Assembly (NCBI GenBank): GCA_009911035.1
Contig: QXWO01000025.1
Span: 1 to 64,000, forward strand
DNA length: 64,000 bases
Source: Lachnospiraceae bacterium
GTDB taxonomy: Bacteria; Bacillota; Clostridia; Lachnospirales; Lachnospiraceae
Reading direction: 5' to 3'
The notes below the pieces were generated by a model. That model worked only from the letters and a program-made list of their open reading frames with translations. It made no database searches and was not told the DNA's origin. Both the position numbers and the translations under genes were made by a program. This document shows positions 36,453 to 45,543 of this stretch, in pieces; within the stretch, counting starts at the first letter, position 1, and each line of letters opens with the position of its first letter.

Positions 36453-36555
36453 TTTTTGTTCTTCCTTACCTGCCTCTTTAAGTCCTGCCTGCGATCCGGG
36501 CATTTTTGCCTCCCCGGGCACTTCCTGTTTCTGACTTAGCGTGTGTCTCCAAATA

Positions 36556-38046
36556 CTATACATCCGAATCTGCTTTCAGTTCTCTGCAGATATCAGCGAT
36601 CAGCACCCTCTCGTCCATGGGATACTTGACGCCTTCAATTTCCTGATAATCCTCATGGCCTTTTCCGGCCAGCACAATGATATCCCCCGGCTGTCCGTGC
36701 CCAATGGCATAGGCAATGGCTTCTTTTCTGTCACAGATTTCCATGTATCTGCCGCTGGTTTTATTTATGCCCGTTTTTATATCTTCTATAATATCCTGGG
36801 GTTTTTCAAACCGGGGGTTATCCGATGTAATGATGGTAAAATCCGCATAGTTCCCGCTGACCTCTCCCATCTCAAAGCGACGGATCCGGGAACGGTTGCC
36901 GCCGCACCCAAACACACATACCAGTCTTTTGGGTTGATATTCCCGCAGAGTAGTCAGCAGGCTTTTCAGGCTCATGGCATTGTGCGCATAATCAATCAGC
37001 AGGGTAAACTGGTCAGACACCGGAACCATTTCTATCCTGCCCTTTACATGGACCTTAAGAAGGGCATTGATGATTTGGGACTGCTCCACCTTAAAATGTT
37101 CACATACGGCAATGGCCGCAAGGGCATTATACACACTGAACCTGCCGGGAGCCGGAACTTCCACCCGGAAAGATTCTTCCTTCTCTTTTCTTTTGACCTC
37201 AAAGGCAATGCCAAGTTCCCCAGGCTTATTTACAAGCTGCAAATTTTCTGCATGGATATCTGCAGCTTTGTCAAACCCGTAGGTTTCCAGCTCGCATGTG
37301 TGCCCTTTTAAAAGCGCATCCACATGGGCATCGTCCCTGTTTACAATCCCCAGCCTGCACTGCTTAAATAAAAGTCCCTTGCAGGCCAGATATTCCTCGA
37401 AATCCGCATGTTCATTGGGCCCGATATGATCCGGCTCTAAATTGGTAAAAATTCCAATTTCAAAAGTAAATCCCTGGGTCCTGTGAAGCTTGAGCCCCTG
37501 GGAGGCTACCTCCATCACCACGATCTCACACCCGGCCTCCTCCATCTCCTTAAAATACTGCTGCAGCAGGAAGGATTCCGGTGTGGTGTTGTTGGCCGGG
37601 ATATGCTTATCCCTGATGATCGTCTCAATGGTTCCCACAAGCCCTACATGATAGCCTGCCTTCTCCAAAATGGATTTGATCAGATAGGTGGTGGTGGTCT
37701 TGCCCTTGGTTCCCGTAATGCCTATCACCTTAAGCCGGTCCGCCGGATGCCCAAAGTATGCCGCCGCAATATGGGCCATTGCATAACGGGTGTCCTCCAC
37801 TTTGATAACCGTAATATCACTATCTGCCGGAAGTTCCACATCCTTCTGCACCACAATGGCCGCTGCACCTTTCATGGCAGCTTCCTCTGCAAAGCCGTGG
37901 CCGTCCACATTGTAGCCGCAGATGCAGATGAAAAGGCACCCCTCTGATATCTTTCTGGAATCGTATACCACTTCCTTTATCTCTCTGTCCACAGACCCTC
38001 TTATACACTGGAAAGAAAGGCCCTCCAATAATTTTTCACATTTCAT
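36556..38046 (-). CDS. murE: UDP-MurNAc-tripeptide synthetase
   Basis: This 496-residue Mur ligase adds the third amino acid of the peptidoglycan stem. GITGTKGKTTTTYL binds ATP; NNTTPESFLLQQ and a lysine-containing EEYLACKGLLFKQC region line the substrate site. TSDNPRFEKP contains the DNPR motif that indicates meso-diaminopimelate, agreeing with a clostridial wall. ATG 38046 (MKCEKLLEG) was chosen over one eight codons earlier. It precedes priA by 103 bp on the same strand. Confidence 0.95.
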   Translation of the reverse strand: MKCEKLLEGLSFQCIRGSVDREIKEVVYDSRKISEGCLFICICGYNVDGHGFAEEAAMKGAAAIVVQKDVELPADSDITVIKVEDTRYAMAHIAAAYFGHPADRLKVIGITGTKGKTTTTYLIKSILEKAGYHVGLVGTIETIIRDKHIPANNTTPESFLLQQYFKEMEEAGCEIVVMEVASQGLKLHRTQGFTFEIGIFTNLEPDHIGPNEHADFEEYLACKGLLFKQCRLGIVNRDDAHVDALLKGHTCELETYGFDKAADIHAENLQLVNKPGELGIAFEVKRKEKEESFRVEVPAPGRFSVYNALAAIAVCEHFKVEQSQIINALLKVHVKGRIEMVPVSDQFTLLIDYAHNAMSLKSLLTTLREYQPKRLVCVFGCGGNRSRIRRFEMGEVSGNYADFTIITSDNPRFEKPQDIIEDIKTGINKTSGRYMEICDRKEAIAYAIGHGQPGDIIVLAGKGHEDYQEIEGVKYPMDERVLIADICRELKADSDV

Positions 38047-38406
38047 AAACAGCTTCCGCCTCCAAAGCATTTTCTACTGTCACAATATTTTCCATATAAT
38101 AAGATATCACGATTGCGCATATTTTTCAATCTTCTAAAAATCACTGCCATTTAAATTAATATATGTAGACACTTTTCACAGGTTCGCCGGCGTGTCATCC
38201 GTCGTTTCTCCCCGGCTCCGCCGGGCCATGCATCACTGGCCAGTATCCCCAAATCAGCATGTTTCTAAATTTTTTAAATGTACTTAATTTTTTATTAAGA
38301 GGATTTTAGATTTTTATCATAAATCGGACACATTTTATACACATTTACCCTTTATGATATTAATCAAGATAGTTGAACAACTCACTATCTCCCCCCTCAT
38401 AAGAAT

Positions 38407-38440
38407 GCAAAAGCCTCCGGCATCCCCCGGAGGCTTTGCA
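38407..38440. terminator. Terminator after the phosphofructokinase gene
   Basis: GCAAAAGCCTCCGG and CCGGAGGCTTTGC form a 13-bp stem around CATCCC. It lies just past the pfkB stop at 38445. The rest of the 398-bp gap 38047-38444 is AT-rich; GATAGTTG/CTCACTATC near 38366 is a weak hairpin, and no gene is seen. Confidence 0.8.
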
Positions 38441-38444
38441 TTGT

Positions 38445-39371
38445 CTAATATTTAATTATTTCCACCTTATTTATCAGTTCCTTCGCTGTTTTCATCGGTA
38501 TCACTGCACTGTCGAATGTGGTAACATTGGCTGCGGAGATCCCCACACAGTGTTTTAGGATATCCCTTACATCCATCCCCTGGTCGTAGGCCATAATAAA
38601 GGCTGCCACCACGCTGTCGCCGCATCCGATCGTATTGACGGCCTTCACCGGGGGTACTTTTGCAAAGTAGATCTTCCTGTCATTTACATAGAGAATCCCG
38701 CTGGCGCCCATGGACACCACTACATGGGGAATGCCCCTGCCGCCAATCTGCAGGGCCGCCCCTATGGCATCGTCCAGCCCTCTGATTTTCCGGCCGGAAA
38801 GGGCTTCCAGTTCCAGTATGTTGGGCTTTACCATGAAGGGACATGTGTTGATGCTTTCTATTAAAAATTTTCCACTGCTGTCCAGGATGACCTTTTTCTT
38901 CTGGTTCTTCGCCCTTAAAATCAGATCGTGGTAAATAAATACAGGTATATTCTCCGGTGCACTGCCGGAGAGCACAACGGTGTCGCAGTCTTCAATGGCC
39001 CGGCTAAAGTCCTCAAAAAACCTTTTAAATTCCTCCGAATCCACAAAAGGCCCCGGCTCGAGAAGCTCCGTCACATAGCCGTCCTCCTCAAGAATATTGA
39101 TGTTGACCCTTGTGGAACCTTTGATGTGTGTAAAATAACATTCTGCACCGATTTCTTTAATGTAGTCCTCAATCATACTGCCGGTGTAACCGCCGAGAAA
39201 TCCCAGCGCCCGTACCTGATACCCATATTGGCGCAGTACCTTTGTTACATTAATCCCCTTTCCCCCTGCAATATTCTTCACCGTATTCATACGGTTGACC
39301 TCTCCAGGATGAAGTGTTGAAGCAGTGTAAGTTTTGTCAATTGCCGGATTTAATGTCACTGTCGCTACCAT
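38445..39371 (-). CDS. pfkB: 1-phosphofructokinase-type PfkB kinase
   Basis: This 308-residue ribokinase-fold sugar kinase phosphorylates fructose-1-phosphate or tagatose-6-phosphate. It has TLNPAIDKTY at the N-terminus, the substrate signature NIAGGKGINVTKVL, and the ATP/anion-hole motif NTIGCGDSVVAAF with the catalytic Asp (Cys replacing the more common Ala). No PTS gene is adjacent, so the exact sugar is undecided between fruK-like and lacC-like roles. Confidence 0.88.
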   Translation of the reverse strand: MVATVTLNPAIDKTYTASTLHPGEVNRMNTVKNIAGGKGINVTKVLRQYGYQVRALGFLGGYTGSMIEDYIKEIGAECYFTHIKGSTRVNINILEEDGYVTELLEPGPFVDSEEFKRFFEDFSRAIEDCDTVVLSGSAPENIPVFIYHDLILRAKNQKKKVILDSSGKFLIESINTCPFMVKPNILELEALSGRKIRGLDDAIGAALQIGGRGIPHVVVSMGASGILYVNDRKIYFAKVPPVKAVNTIGCGDSVVAAFIMAYDQGMDVRDILKHCVGISAANVTTFDSAVIPMKTAKELINKVEIIKY

Positions 39372-39395
39372 AGCATCGCCCCCGTTTCTAGTTTT

Positions 39396-41186
39396 TCAGC
39401 AATAATACTGCATTACAATCTGTATATTTTCTTTTCCCGCATAGTAATTTATGTCGGGATAATATGCCATGCCAATTTCCATTTCCCCTTCCCGGACACC
39501 GCCGGCATACAGCTTATGAAAAGATCCGCCGCCAAAACGTTCTGTAAGAAAGGAATCAAACTGCCCTATATCTCCAAAGTAAATCATTTCATAACATGCG
39601 CCGCTCCCGTCCGTGATCCGGTATTTCCCTACGTTCTGGTTCTTCCCCAATTTCCTGCCTGTCAGAAGGCTGATTCCCTTTCTGGCAAACAAAGGTCTGG
39701 GGTTCCCAACTCCAAAGGGCTCCAGACAGGAAAGTTCTTTTATGAACGTCCGATCTGCATAGGAAAGGGGCATGGGCACGTCTATATGTATAACTTCCTC
39801 GAAGTCTTCCTTCGTAAGTTTACAATTTTCATTTATTTTCCGGCGGAATTTATCTACATCTTCTTCCGATGCCAGAGAAAGCCCGGCCGCCATCTTGTGA
39901 CCCCCGTATCTGGTAAAAAGCTCCTTACAGGCTGTCATTTCTTCATACATATGATAAGTTTCAATGGAACGTCCGCTCCCCTTTATGCCTTCTTCTGCCT
40001 TCGTCAGCACGAAAACCGGTTTCCCGTATTTTTCCCTGACCCTTCCGGCAATAATTCCCGCCAAAGACTCATGACAGTCTGGCAGATACACCACCAGTAC
40101 CCTGTCCCTGCCGATTTTCGTCCCTTCCACCTGCAAAACCGCTTCCTCCACACCCTCTAAGGTCATTTCCCTGCGGCTGTCATTTAAGCTCTTTAAATCC
40201 CCGGCAATGGTAACAGCGTCCTTCCACTGTGTCGTCTCAAACAGCTCCAGCGCCCGTCTGGCAGTGTCAAGCCTGCCCGTGGCGTTCATGCAGGGCCCTA
40301 TAACAAAGCCTGCATGATAGGGGGACAGTTCCTTATCTTCAATGCCGTTGACCGTAAGAAGCGCTTTCAGTCCCATGTTGGAGGTATTCTGCATAAGAGC
40401 CAGTCCCTTTTTTACAATGATCCGGTTCTCGTCCTTAAGCTCCATCACGTCACACACGGTAGCAAGGGCACCGAAGGTAAGCATCTCCTCCTCCAGTCTC
40501 TCCCGGAGCTGCAAAGGAATGGGCAACGCGTCTTCCCTGTCCATCATCGCACTCACAAACTTGGCTGCCACCACAGCGCCGCATATCTGCTTATAGGGAT
40601 AGGTACAGTCCGGCTGTCTGGGGTCCACCACGGCATCTGCCTTGGGAAGAAGATAAATCCTTCCCTGCTCCCCTTCTTCAAAGGGAACCTCATGATGGTC
40701 CGTGACAACGACCGTCATGCCCTTCTCTTTCGCCAGCGCAATCTGAGGCGCTGCCGCAATGCCGTTGTCGCAGGTGATAATGGTATCGATTCCATCTTCT
40801 GCCGCCGCTTCTATCAGATTCTCATTAAGGCCATATCCATCCTTTATCCTGTGAGGAATGGCCGTATCTGCCTTCCCCCCCAGTGCCCGGATCCCCATGA
40901 GAAGTATGTATGCAGCGCATATGCCGTCCACATCGTAATCTCCAATGATACGGATGCTTTTCCCCAGGCGGATCTTCCCAAGAACAATATCCGCTGCCAG
41001 CATCATGTCTTTCATTAGCCCTGGATCATGCAGATCCTTCTTATCTCCCTTAAGAAACTTCTCGATTGCTTCATCACCAATCACATCCCTGTTGCGCATA
41101 ATCCTTGCAAGAACCGGAGAGATATGGAATTTTTCCGAGATTCTGTCAAAATCCGCCTTTTTGGCAGCTACCATCCATTTAGCCAT
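39396..41186 (-). CDS. recJ: Single-stranded-DNA 5'-3' exonuclease
   Basis: This 596-residue DHH-family nuclease acts in recombination and mismatch repair. Motifs: GDYDVDGICAA, TCDNGIAA, VTDHHEVP, DPRQPDC and the DHHA1 motif GGHKMAAGLSL, with a C-terminal OB-fold. ATG 41186 (MAKWMVAAKK) has only a weak ribosome-binding site; an in-frame ATG nine codons earlier lies beside the intergenic repeat C. It follows secDF, a conserved neighbour order in Clostridia. Confidence 0.95.
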   Translation of the reverse strand: MAKWMVAAKKADFDRISEKFHISPVLARIMRNRDVIGDEAIEKFLKGDKKDLHDPGLMKDMMLAADIVLGKIRLGKSIRIIGDYDVDGICAAYILLMGIRALGGKADTAIPHRIKDGYGLNENLIEAAAEDGIDTIITCDNGIAAAPQIALAKEKGMTVVVTDHHEVPFEEGEQGRIYLLPKADAVVDPRQPDCTYPYKQICGAVVAAKFVSAMMDREDALPIPLQLRERLEEEMLTFGALATVCDVMELKDENRIIVKKGLALMQNTSNMGLKALLTVNGIEDKELSPYHAGFVIGPCMNATGRLDTARRALELFETTQWKDAVTIAGDLKSLNDSRREMTLEGVEEAVLQVEGTKIGRDRVLVVYLPDCHESLAGIIAGRVREKYGKPVFVLTKAEEGIKGSGRSIETYHMYEEMTACKELFTRYGGHKMAAGLSLASEEDVDKFRRKINENCKLTKEDFEEVIHIDVPMPLSYADRTFIKELSCLEPFGVGNPRPLFARKGISLLTGRKLGKNQNVGKYRITDGSGACYEMIYFGDIGQFDSFLTERFGGGSFHKLYAGGVREGEMEIGMAYYPDINYYAGKENIQIVMQYYC

Positions 41187-41207
41187 ATATATGTATATCC
41201 AATCACC

Positions 41208-41251
41208 AAACATTGCCGCGCCCTGCAGGCCGGCTCACTGTAAAATAAGCG
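41208..41251. repeat. Dispersed intergenic repeat, copy C
   Basis: AAACATTGCCGCGCCCTGCA continues as GGCCGGCTCACTGTAAAATA and runs directly into the secDF terminator hairpin. It sits between that terminator and recJ on the minus strand, in the same arrangement as copies A and D. Confidence 0.65.
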
Positions 41252-41287
41252 TTCTGGGAAGCCCCTTTGCTTCCCTGAACGCTTTTA
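41247..41287 (-). terminator. Terminator after secDF
   Basis: AAGCGTTCTGGGAAGC pairs with GCTTCCCTGAACGCTT around CCCTTT, followed on the minus strand by an ATTTTA tract. The stem is 15-16 bp with one mismatch. Confidence 0.8.
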
Positions 41288-41334
41288 TTATACCAAATAT
41301 TTTTGTTTTAGCAAATATCCTTTGTCAATATTTT

Positions 41335-43587
41335 TTATGCCGCCTTCTGTGGAAATATTTTCCGCAGTACCAGCCACAGCGCTCCCGTAATGCATACGGA
41401 AGAATAGGTGCCGCAGAGAATGCCAGCCATTAAGGGCAGCGCGAATTCTTTTACAGAGGACACACCAAAAGCATATAAGGCAGCCACCATGACAAAGGTA
41501 GTCATCGAGGTAAAAATACTTCTGGAAAGCGTCTGGGTGATACTTTCGTTTACCATCGTCTCCAAAGATTCCCCTTTCCCTATCGTGTGCATATTTTCAC
41601 GTATACGATCGAAGATAACGATGGTTGCATTGATAGAATATCCCACAATCGTAAGCATACATGCGATAAAAGTTGTACCCACGGACACTTTCACAATGGC
41701 ATAAAAAGCCAGCACCACCAGAACATCATGAATCAGTGCCGCCACAGAGCTTGCACCAAAGCGGATGTCCTTGAACCGGAACCAGATGTAGACCAGCATG
41801 CACAGTGTGGCAATCACCACCGCAAGGATCGCATCGGATTTCATCTCGCTGCTTATGGTGGAGCTGATTGTCTCAGTGGTGATCTTTTCCGCGTCCGCCT
41901 CAAAGTTCTCAACCATCACGTTCTTAAATGTCTCCCTCTCCTGTGTTGTTAAGGAGCGGGTTTTGAAAATCACTTCACTGGTACCCTCTATCTTCTGGGT
42001 CTGTACATTGCCGTCCCCTGTAATTTCCTCAATCAAAGGCACTACCTGTGCATCAATATCCCCAAGGGGCATGTCTGCATTGAAAGTAACATTGGTGGAA
42101 GTCCCCCCTACAAATTCAAGGCTGTAGTTTAAGATACCGCCAGTCTTTGACTTGTTGATTCCCATAAACACAAATCCCGCCAGAATCGCCGCAATGGAGA
42201 TTCCAAAGAAAATTTTTCTCTTTGCTGTGAAATCAACCGTCTTTGCTTCCTTTGCCTTTCCATACCACTTCACATCCCGGATTCCCACTGCGTAAAAGGA
42301 TTTCATCAGAAGTCTCGTTATCACCATTGCCGTAAACATGGAAAGAACAATACCCAGCGCCAGCGTTGCGGCAAATCCCTTGATTGTGCCGGAGCCTAAC
42401 AGTCCCAGGACCGCTGCTGCAATCAGTGTGGTCACATTGCCGTCCACAATGGCGGATGTTGCTTTCTTGTAACCAGTATCAATGGCAGACTTGACCGTCT
42501 TTCCTTTTGCGATCTCTTCCCTGATTCGTGCAAAAATAATTACATTGGCATCCACTGCCATACCAATGGAAAGGATAATACCCGCTATTCCCGGCAGGGT
42601 GAGGGTAATTTCAAAAGCATCCAGAAGAATAATGATCAGTTCCACATAAAGAGCCAGGGCTAAGCTGGCTGCTGCGCCGGATACATAATAAATGGCAAGC
42701 ATAAACACTACAATAACAGCAAATCCCACTGCTGCTGCCTTGATGCTTGTGGAGATGGCTTCCTCCCCAAGCTGTGCCCCAACGATCTTGGAATGTAATT
42801 CCTCCAGTTCCAGTTTCAGTCCGCCGATGCGGATCGTGGAGGCAAGCTGCTGGGCTTTTTCGTAGGTAAAGCTTCCGGTGATCTGGGCCTCTCCGTCTGT
42901 GATCGCCGCATTGACGCTGGGGGCACTGATGATCCTGCCGTCATAGTAAATACCGATGGATTCTCCTTTTTGTAAAGCGCTGGTAGTAGCCTCGGCAAAC
43001 TTCGCGGTTCCTTCTTCGGTCATGGTCAGGCTGATCACAAACTGGCTGTTCTGCATACTGTCCGTAACGCTGGCCGCCTGGGCATTTTTTACATCTGCCC
43101 CTACCAGCTTGATGGAGCCGTCAGCTTCCAGTTCGTCGATAGTTTTATACATGGTATAGATAAGCTCGCCGCTATCGTCCATACCGACTGGTTCATAGTT
43201 CAGGTTTCCCTCCGAATCATGCTCAGCAATAAAATACAGGGAGCCAGGCTTTCCCAGTTCCTCTAAAATAGCGTTGGCATCAGACACGCCGGGAATCTCT
43301 ATGTTAATCCTGTCTGTTCCCTCCTGGTATACCACCGCTTCCGTGCTGTAGCCTTCCACACGCTTCTGGAGCTTGTAGATGGTGTCATTCATGTCCTCAG
43401 TGCTGGGGTCTTCCTCCCCCACAACCTGGTAAGTGATGCTGACGCCGCCCTCCAAGTCCAGTCCCAGATTGATACTGGCTGCCGAACCGGAGCCGTCCGC
43501 CCCGATCCCTACTGCTGCAGTATACCCGAAACCGCCCAGAAGCAGGATAAATATCAGCAGGGTAATAATTGCTTTATTCTTCTTCAT
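41335..43587 (-). CDS. secDF: Fused protein-export membrane protein SecDF
   Basis: This 750-residue fusion of SecD (about 1-430) and SecF (about 450-750) uses the ion gradient to help pull exported proteins across the membrane. SecD signs: GLDLEGGVSITYQV, a P1 domain of ~200 residues, and SIGMAVDANVIIFARIREE. SecF signs: NYSLEFVGGTSTNVTFN and VGYSINATIVIFDRIREN. Twelve membrane helices are expected. Its start overlaps the end of the SCIFF maturase gene by 14 bp. No yajC is seen next to it. Confidence 0.96.
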   Translation of the reverse strand: MKKNKAIITLLIFILLLGGFGYTAAVGIGADGSGSAASINLGLDLEGGVSITYQVVGEEDPSTEDMNDTIYKLQKRVEGYSTEAVVYQEGTDRINIEIPGVSDANAILEELGKPGSLYFIAEHDSEGNLNYEPVGMDDSGELIYTMYKTIDELEADGSIKLVGADVKNAQAASVTDSMQNSQFVISLTMTEEGTAKFAEATTSALQKGESIGIYYDGRIISAPSVNAAITDGEAQITGSFTYEKAQQLASTIRIGGLKLELEELHSKIVGAQLGEEAISTSIKAAAVGFAVIVVFMLAIYYVSGAAASLALALYVELIIILLDAFEITLTLPGIAGIILSIGMAVDANVIIFARIREEIAKGKTVKSAIDTGYKKATSAIVDGNVTTLIAAAVLGLLGSGTIKGFAATLALGIVLSMFTAMVITRLLMKSFYAVGIRDVKWYGKAKEAKTVDFTAKRKIFFGISIAAILAGFVFMGINKSKTGGILNYSLEFVGGTSTNVTFNADMPLGDIDAQVVPLIEEITGDGNVQTQKIEGTSEVIFKTRSLTTQERETFKNVMVENFEADAEKITTETISSTISSEMKSDAILAVVIATLCMLVYIWFRFKDIRFGASSVAALIHDVLVVLAFYAIVKVSVGTTFIACMLTIVGYSINATIVIFDRIRENMHTIGKGESLETMVNESITQTLSRSIFTSMTTFVMVAALYAFGVSSVKEFALPLMAGILCGTYSSVCITGALWLVLRKIFPQKAA

Positions 43588-44983
43588 TGCTTTCTTCTCC
43601 TTCTAAGTCAGCCAAAGCCGCCTTTATCATAATTGCACACTCAATGCGCTTTCTCTGCAATTCACACCCCAGATCATAAGCGTCGTTGATATGGCCGTGG
43701 AAATTGTAAGAATTTGCTGCGCATCCGCCGCTGCAGTAAAACCTCGCAAAACAGTTCCTGCATTTTTCCTTGGCATAAACATTGCAGGTCTTGAACTCGT
43801 CCCTTATGTCTGTCCTTGCGATGCCCTCAAACACATTTCCCATAAGGAATTCTTCTTTCCCTACAAACTGGTGGCAGGGATACAGATCCCCCCATGGCGT
43901 CACTGCCAGATACTCTGTCCCTGAACCACAGCCCGAAAGTCTTTTGGCCACACAGGGCCCGCCTTCCAAGTCTATCATAAAATGAAAGAAATTAACACCT
44001 TTTCCTTCTTTCCTTCTATTTAAAAGTTCTGCCGCAAGACGGTCATATTCCTCAAGCAGGGCCGGAATATCTTCCTCACGGAGGGCATAGTCGTCTTCCG
44101 GGGAGGCTACAACAGGCTCCACGGAAATCTGTTCAAACCCCAGATCCGCCAGATGCATCACATCCTTTGAAAAATCCAGATTATTTCTGGTAAACGTACC
44201 GCGCACATAGTAATTCATCTGGCCCCGGCTTTCGGCTGCCTTCCGGAATATGGGAACTACTTTATCATAACTTCCCTGACCGCCCCTGTAAGGACGCATC
44301 AAATCATGAATCTCCTTCCTTCCATCAATACTTAAGACAAGATTTGCCATTTCCTTATTGGCAAATTCTAAAATCTCATCGTCCAGCAAAATGCCGTTGG
44401 TGGTGAGCGTAAACCGGAACTTCTTGTGATTAGGCTCCTCCAGACTGCGTCCGTAGGCAACCAGGTCTTTGACCACCTGCCAGTTTAAAAGAGGTTCCCC
44501 GCCAAAGAAATCCACTTCCAGATTCACCCGTTTTCCTGAATTTGCAACCAGGAAATCCAGCGCCTTTTTCCCGACTTCATAGCTCATCAGCGCCCGCCGG
44601 CCGTGATATTCCCCTTCTTCGGCAAAGCAGTATCTGCATGCCAGATTGCAGTCATGGGCAATATGAAGACACAGTGCCTTGACAACGGTCTGTCTCTTTT
44701 TAAAATCAACAATATAATTTTCATAGATATCCGGGGTAAAAAGCATCTGCGCTTCTTTCAGTTCCATGATCTGGGAAAAAGCGTCCCGTATATCCTCCGG
44801 GGCATGGTTTCCTTTAAGGCTTTCCACACATTCTTCTTCCGTTTCTTTCTCTCCACGTCCTGCTTCCAGACCTTTTCCGGCAATTGGAATCACATCATAT
44901 ACCACATCATCCACCACGTGCACAGAACCGCTGTTCACGTCCAAAACGATATTATAGCCATTATTTTTATATTGGTGTATCAC
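43574..44983 (-). CDS. scfB: Thioether-forming SCIFF peptide maturase (radical SAM/SPASM)
   Basis: This 469-residue radical-SAM enzyme cross-links cysteines of the adjacent SCIFF peptide to other residues, as known for the CteB/scfB family. An N-terminal RiPP-recognition region is followed by the cluster motif CNLACRYCFAEEG (residues ~107-119), FFGGEPLLNW, and a C-terminal SPASM region with many cysteines (CGSGTEYLAVTPWGDLYPC, KCRNCFARFYCSGGCA). The start is GTG 44983 with GGAAGG upstream. It is 192 bp from the peptide gene, separated by a terminator and repeat copy D. Confidence 0.95.
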   Translation of the reverse strand: MIHQYKNNGYNIVLDVNSGSVHVVDDVVYDVIPIAGKGLEAGRGEKETEEECVESLKGNHAPEDIRDAFSQIMELKEAQMLFTPDIYENYIVDFKKRQTVVKALCLHIAHDCNLACRYCFAEEGEYHGRRALMSYEVGKKALDFLVANSGKRVNLEVDFFGGEPLLNWQVVKDLVAYGRSLEEPNHKKFRFTLTTNGILLDDEILEFANKEMANLVLSIDGRKEIHDLMRPYRGGQGSYDKVVPIFRKAAESRGQMNYYVRGTFTRNNLDFSKDVMHLADLGFEQISVEPVVASPEDDYALREEDIPALLEEYDRLAAELLNRRKEGKGVNFFHFMIDLEGGPCVAKRLSGCGSGTEYLAVTPWGDLYPCHQFVGKEEFLMGNVFEGIARTDIRDEFKTCNVYAKEKCRNCFARFYCSGGCAANSYNFHGHINDAYDLGCELQRKRIECAIMIKAALADLEGEESNEEE

Positions 44984-45048
44984 TTTTCTTTTCCTTCCGT
45001 TTTGCGTATATCTGCATTGGATAGCACGCTCTGCGGACTATCCTTAAG

Positions 45049-45100
45049 TAAACAGACACTGCCACGCTTTGCAGGCCAGCTTACTGTAAATAATAAGCAG
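45049..45100. repeat. Dispersed intergenic repeat, copy D
   Basis: ACACTGCCACGCTTTGCAGG continues as CCAGCTTACTGTAAATAATA and enters the SCIFF terminator. It is the best-preserved copy and lies between that terminator and scfB. A nearby hairpin (GGATAG at about 45019, CTATCC at 45038) also falls in this leader. Confidence 0.7.
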
Positions 45101-45121
45101 CGGCGCCGGCCGCTGCTTATT
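45092..45121 (-). terminator. Terminator after the SCIFF peptide gene
   Basis: AATAAGCAGCGGC forms a perfect 13-bp stem with GCCGCTGCTTATT around four bases. It should end most SCIFF transcripts and so allow much more peptide than maturase mRNA. Confidence 0.85.
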
Positions 45122-45175
45122 CCGCTATCCCATTTTCGTCCATTATCTGTTCCAGATCTAAACAGGCTGCCAGAT

Positions 45176-45319
45176 CTATTTTACCTTTTCGCAGCTCTGG
45201 TTCCCAACAGTACAGGAAGTCTTGCAGGCTGACTGGCAGGATGTCTGGCACTCACCGCAGCCGCCCTTTTTCATGGATTCTTTTAAGTCTCTTGTAGCTA
45301 ATGTTTTAATACGTTTCAT
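45176..45319 (-). CDS. scfA: SCIFF ribosomally synthesised peptide precursor
   Basis: This 47-residue peptide begins MKRIKTLATRDLKESMKKGG and then has six cysteines spaced C-X2-C-X3-C-X3-C-X3-C-X6-C. That matches the 'six cysteines in forty-five residues' family found in almost all Clostridia. ATG 45319 follows a GGAGG site; upstream in-frame codons are non-coding. Its product is the substrate of the maturase at 43574-44983. Biological role of SCIFF is unresolved in the literature I know. Confidence 0.96.
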   Translation of the reverse strand: MKRIKTLATRDLKESMKKGGCGECQTSCQSACKTSCTVGNQSCEKVK

Positions 45320-45454
45320 ATAGGTTCCTCCATTCTTACACTCAAAAGCTGTGCCCCCTAAAGGCTGGCTTGTTGATGCAAATCTGTACACGGGCGCAAC
45401 TTTGCCTGCAGAAAATAATCCGCAGCAGTATTTTCTCTGTTCCCGTATTTGTAT

Positions 45455-45482
45455 AGTATAGCATAGTTGTCAACATAGTCAA
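45455..45482 (-). promoter_or_regulatory. Promoter of the SCIFF peptide gene
   Basis: On the minus strand TTGACT (45477-45482) and TATACT (45455-45460) are 16 bp apart, about 135 bp upstream of the start codon. The leader between them and the gene contains no other gene. Confidence 0.65.
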
Positions 45483-45543
45483 AGGATTTTGTAAATTTTT
45501 TTATGTGCGTCTTCACATGGAATCGTACCGGCCGGACAGGCTG

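Noticed and set aside
44984-45048. Riboswitch or attenuator before the SCIFF maturase
   Set aside because: Only a short GGATAG/CTATCC hairpin is visible; it does not match a known riboswitch and no alternative terminator structure is evident.
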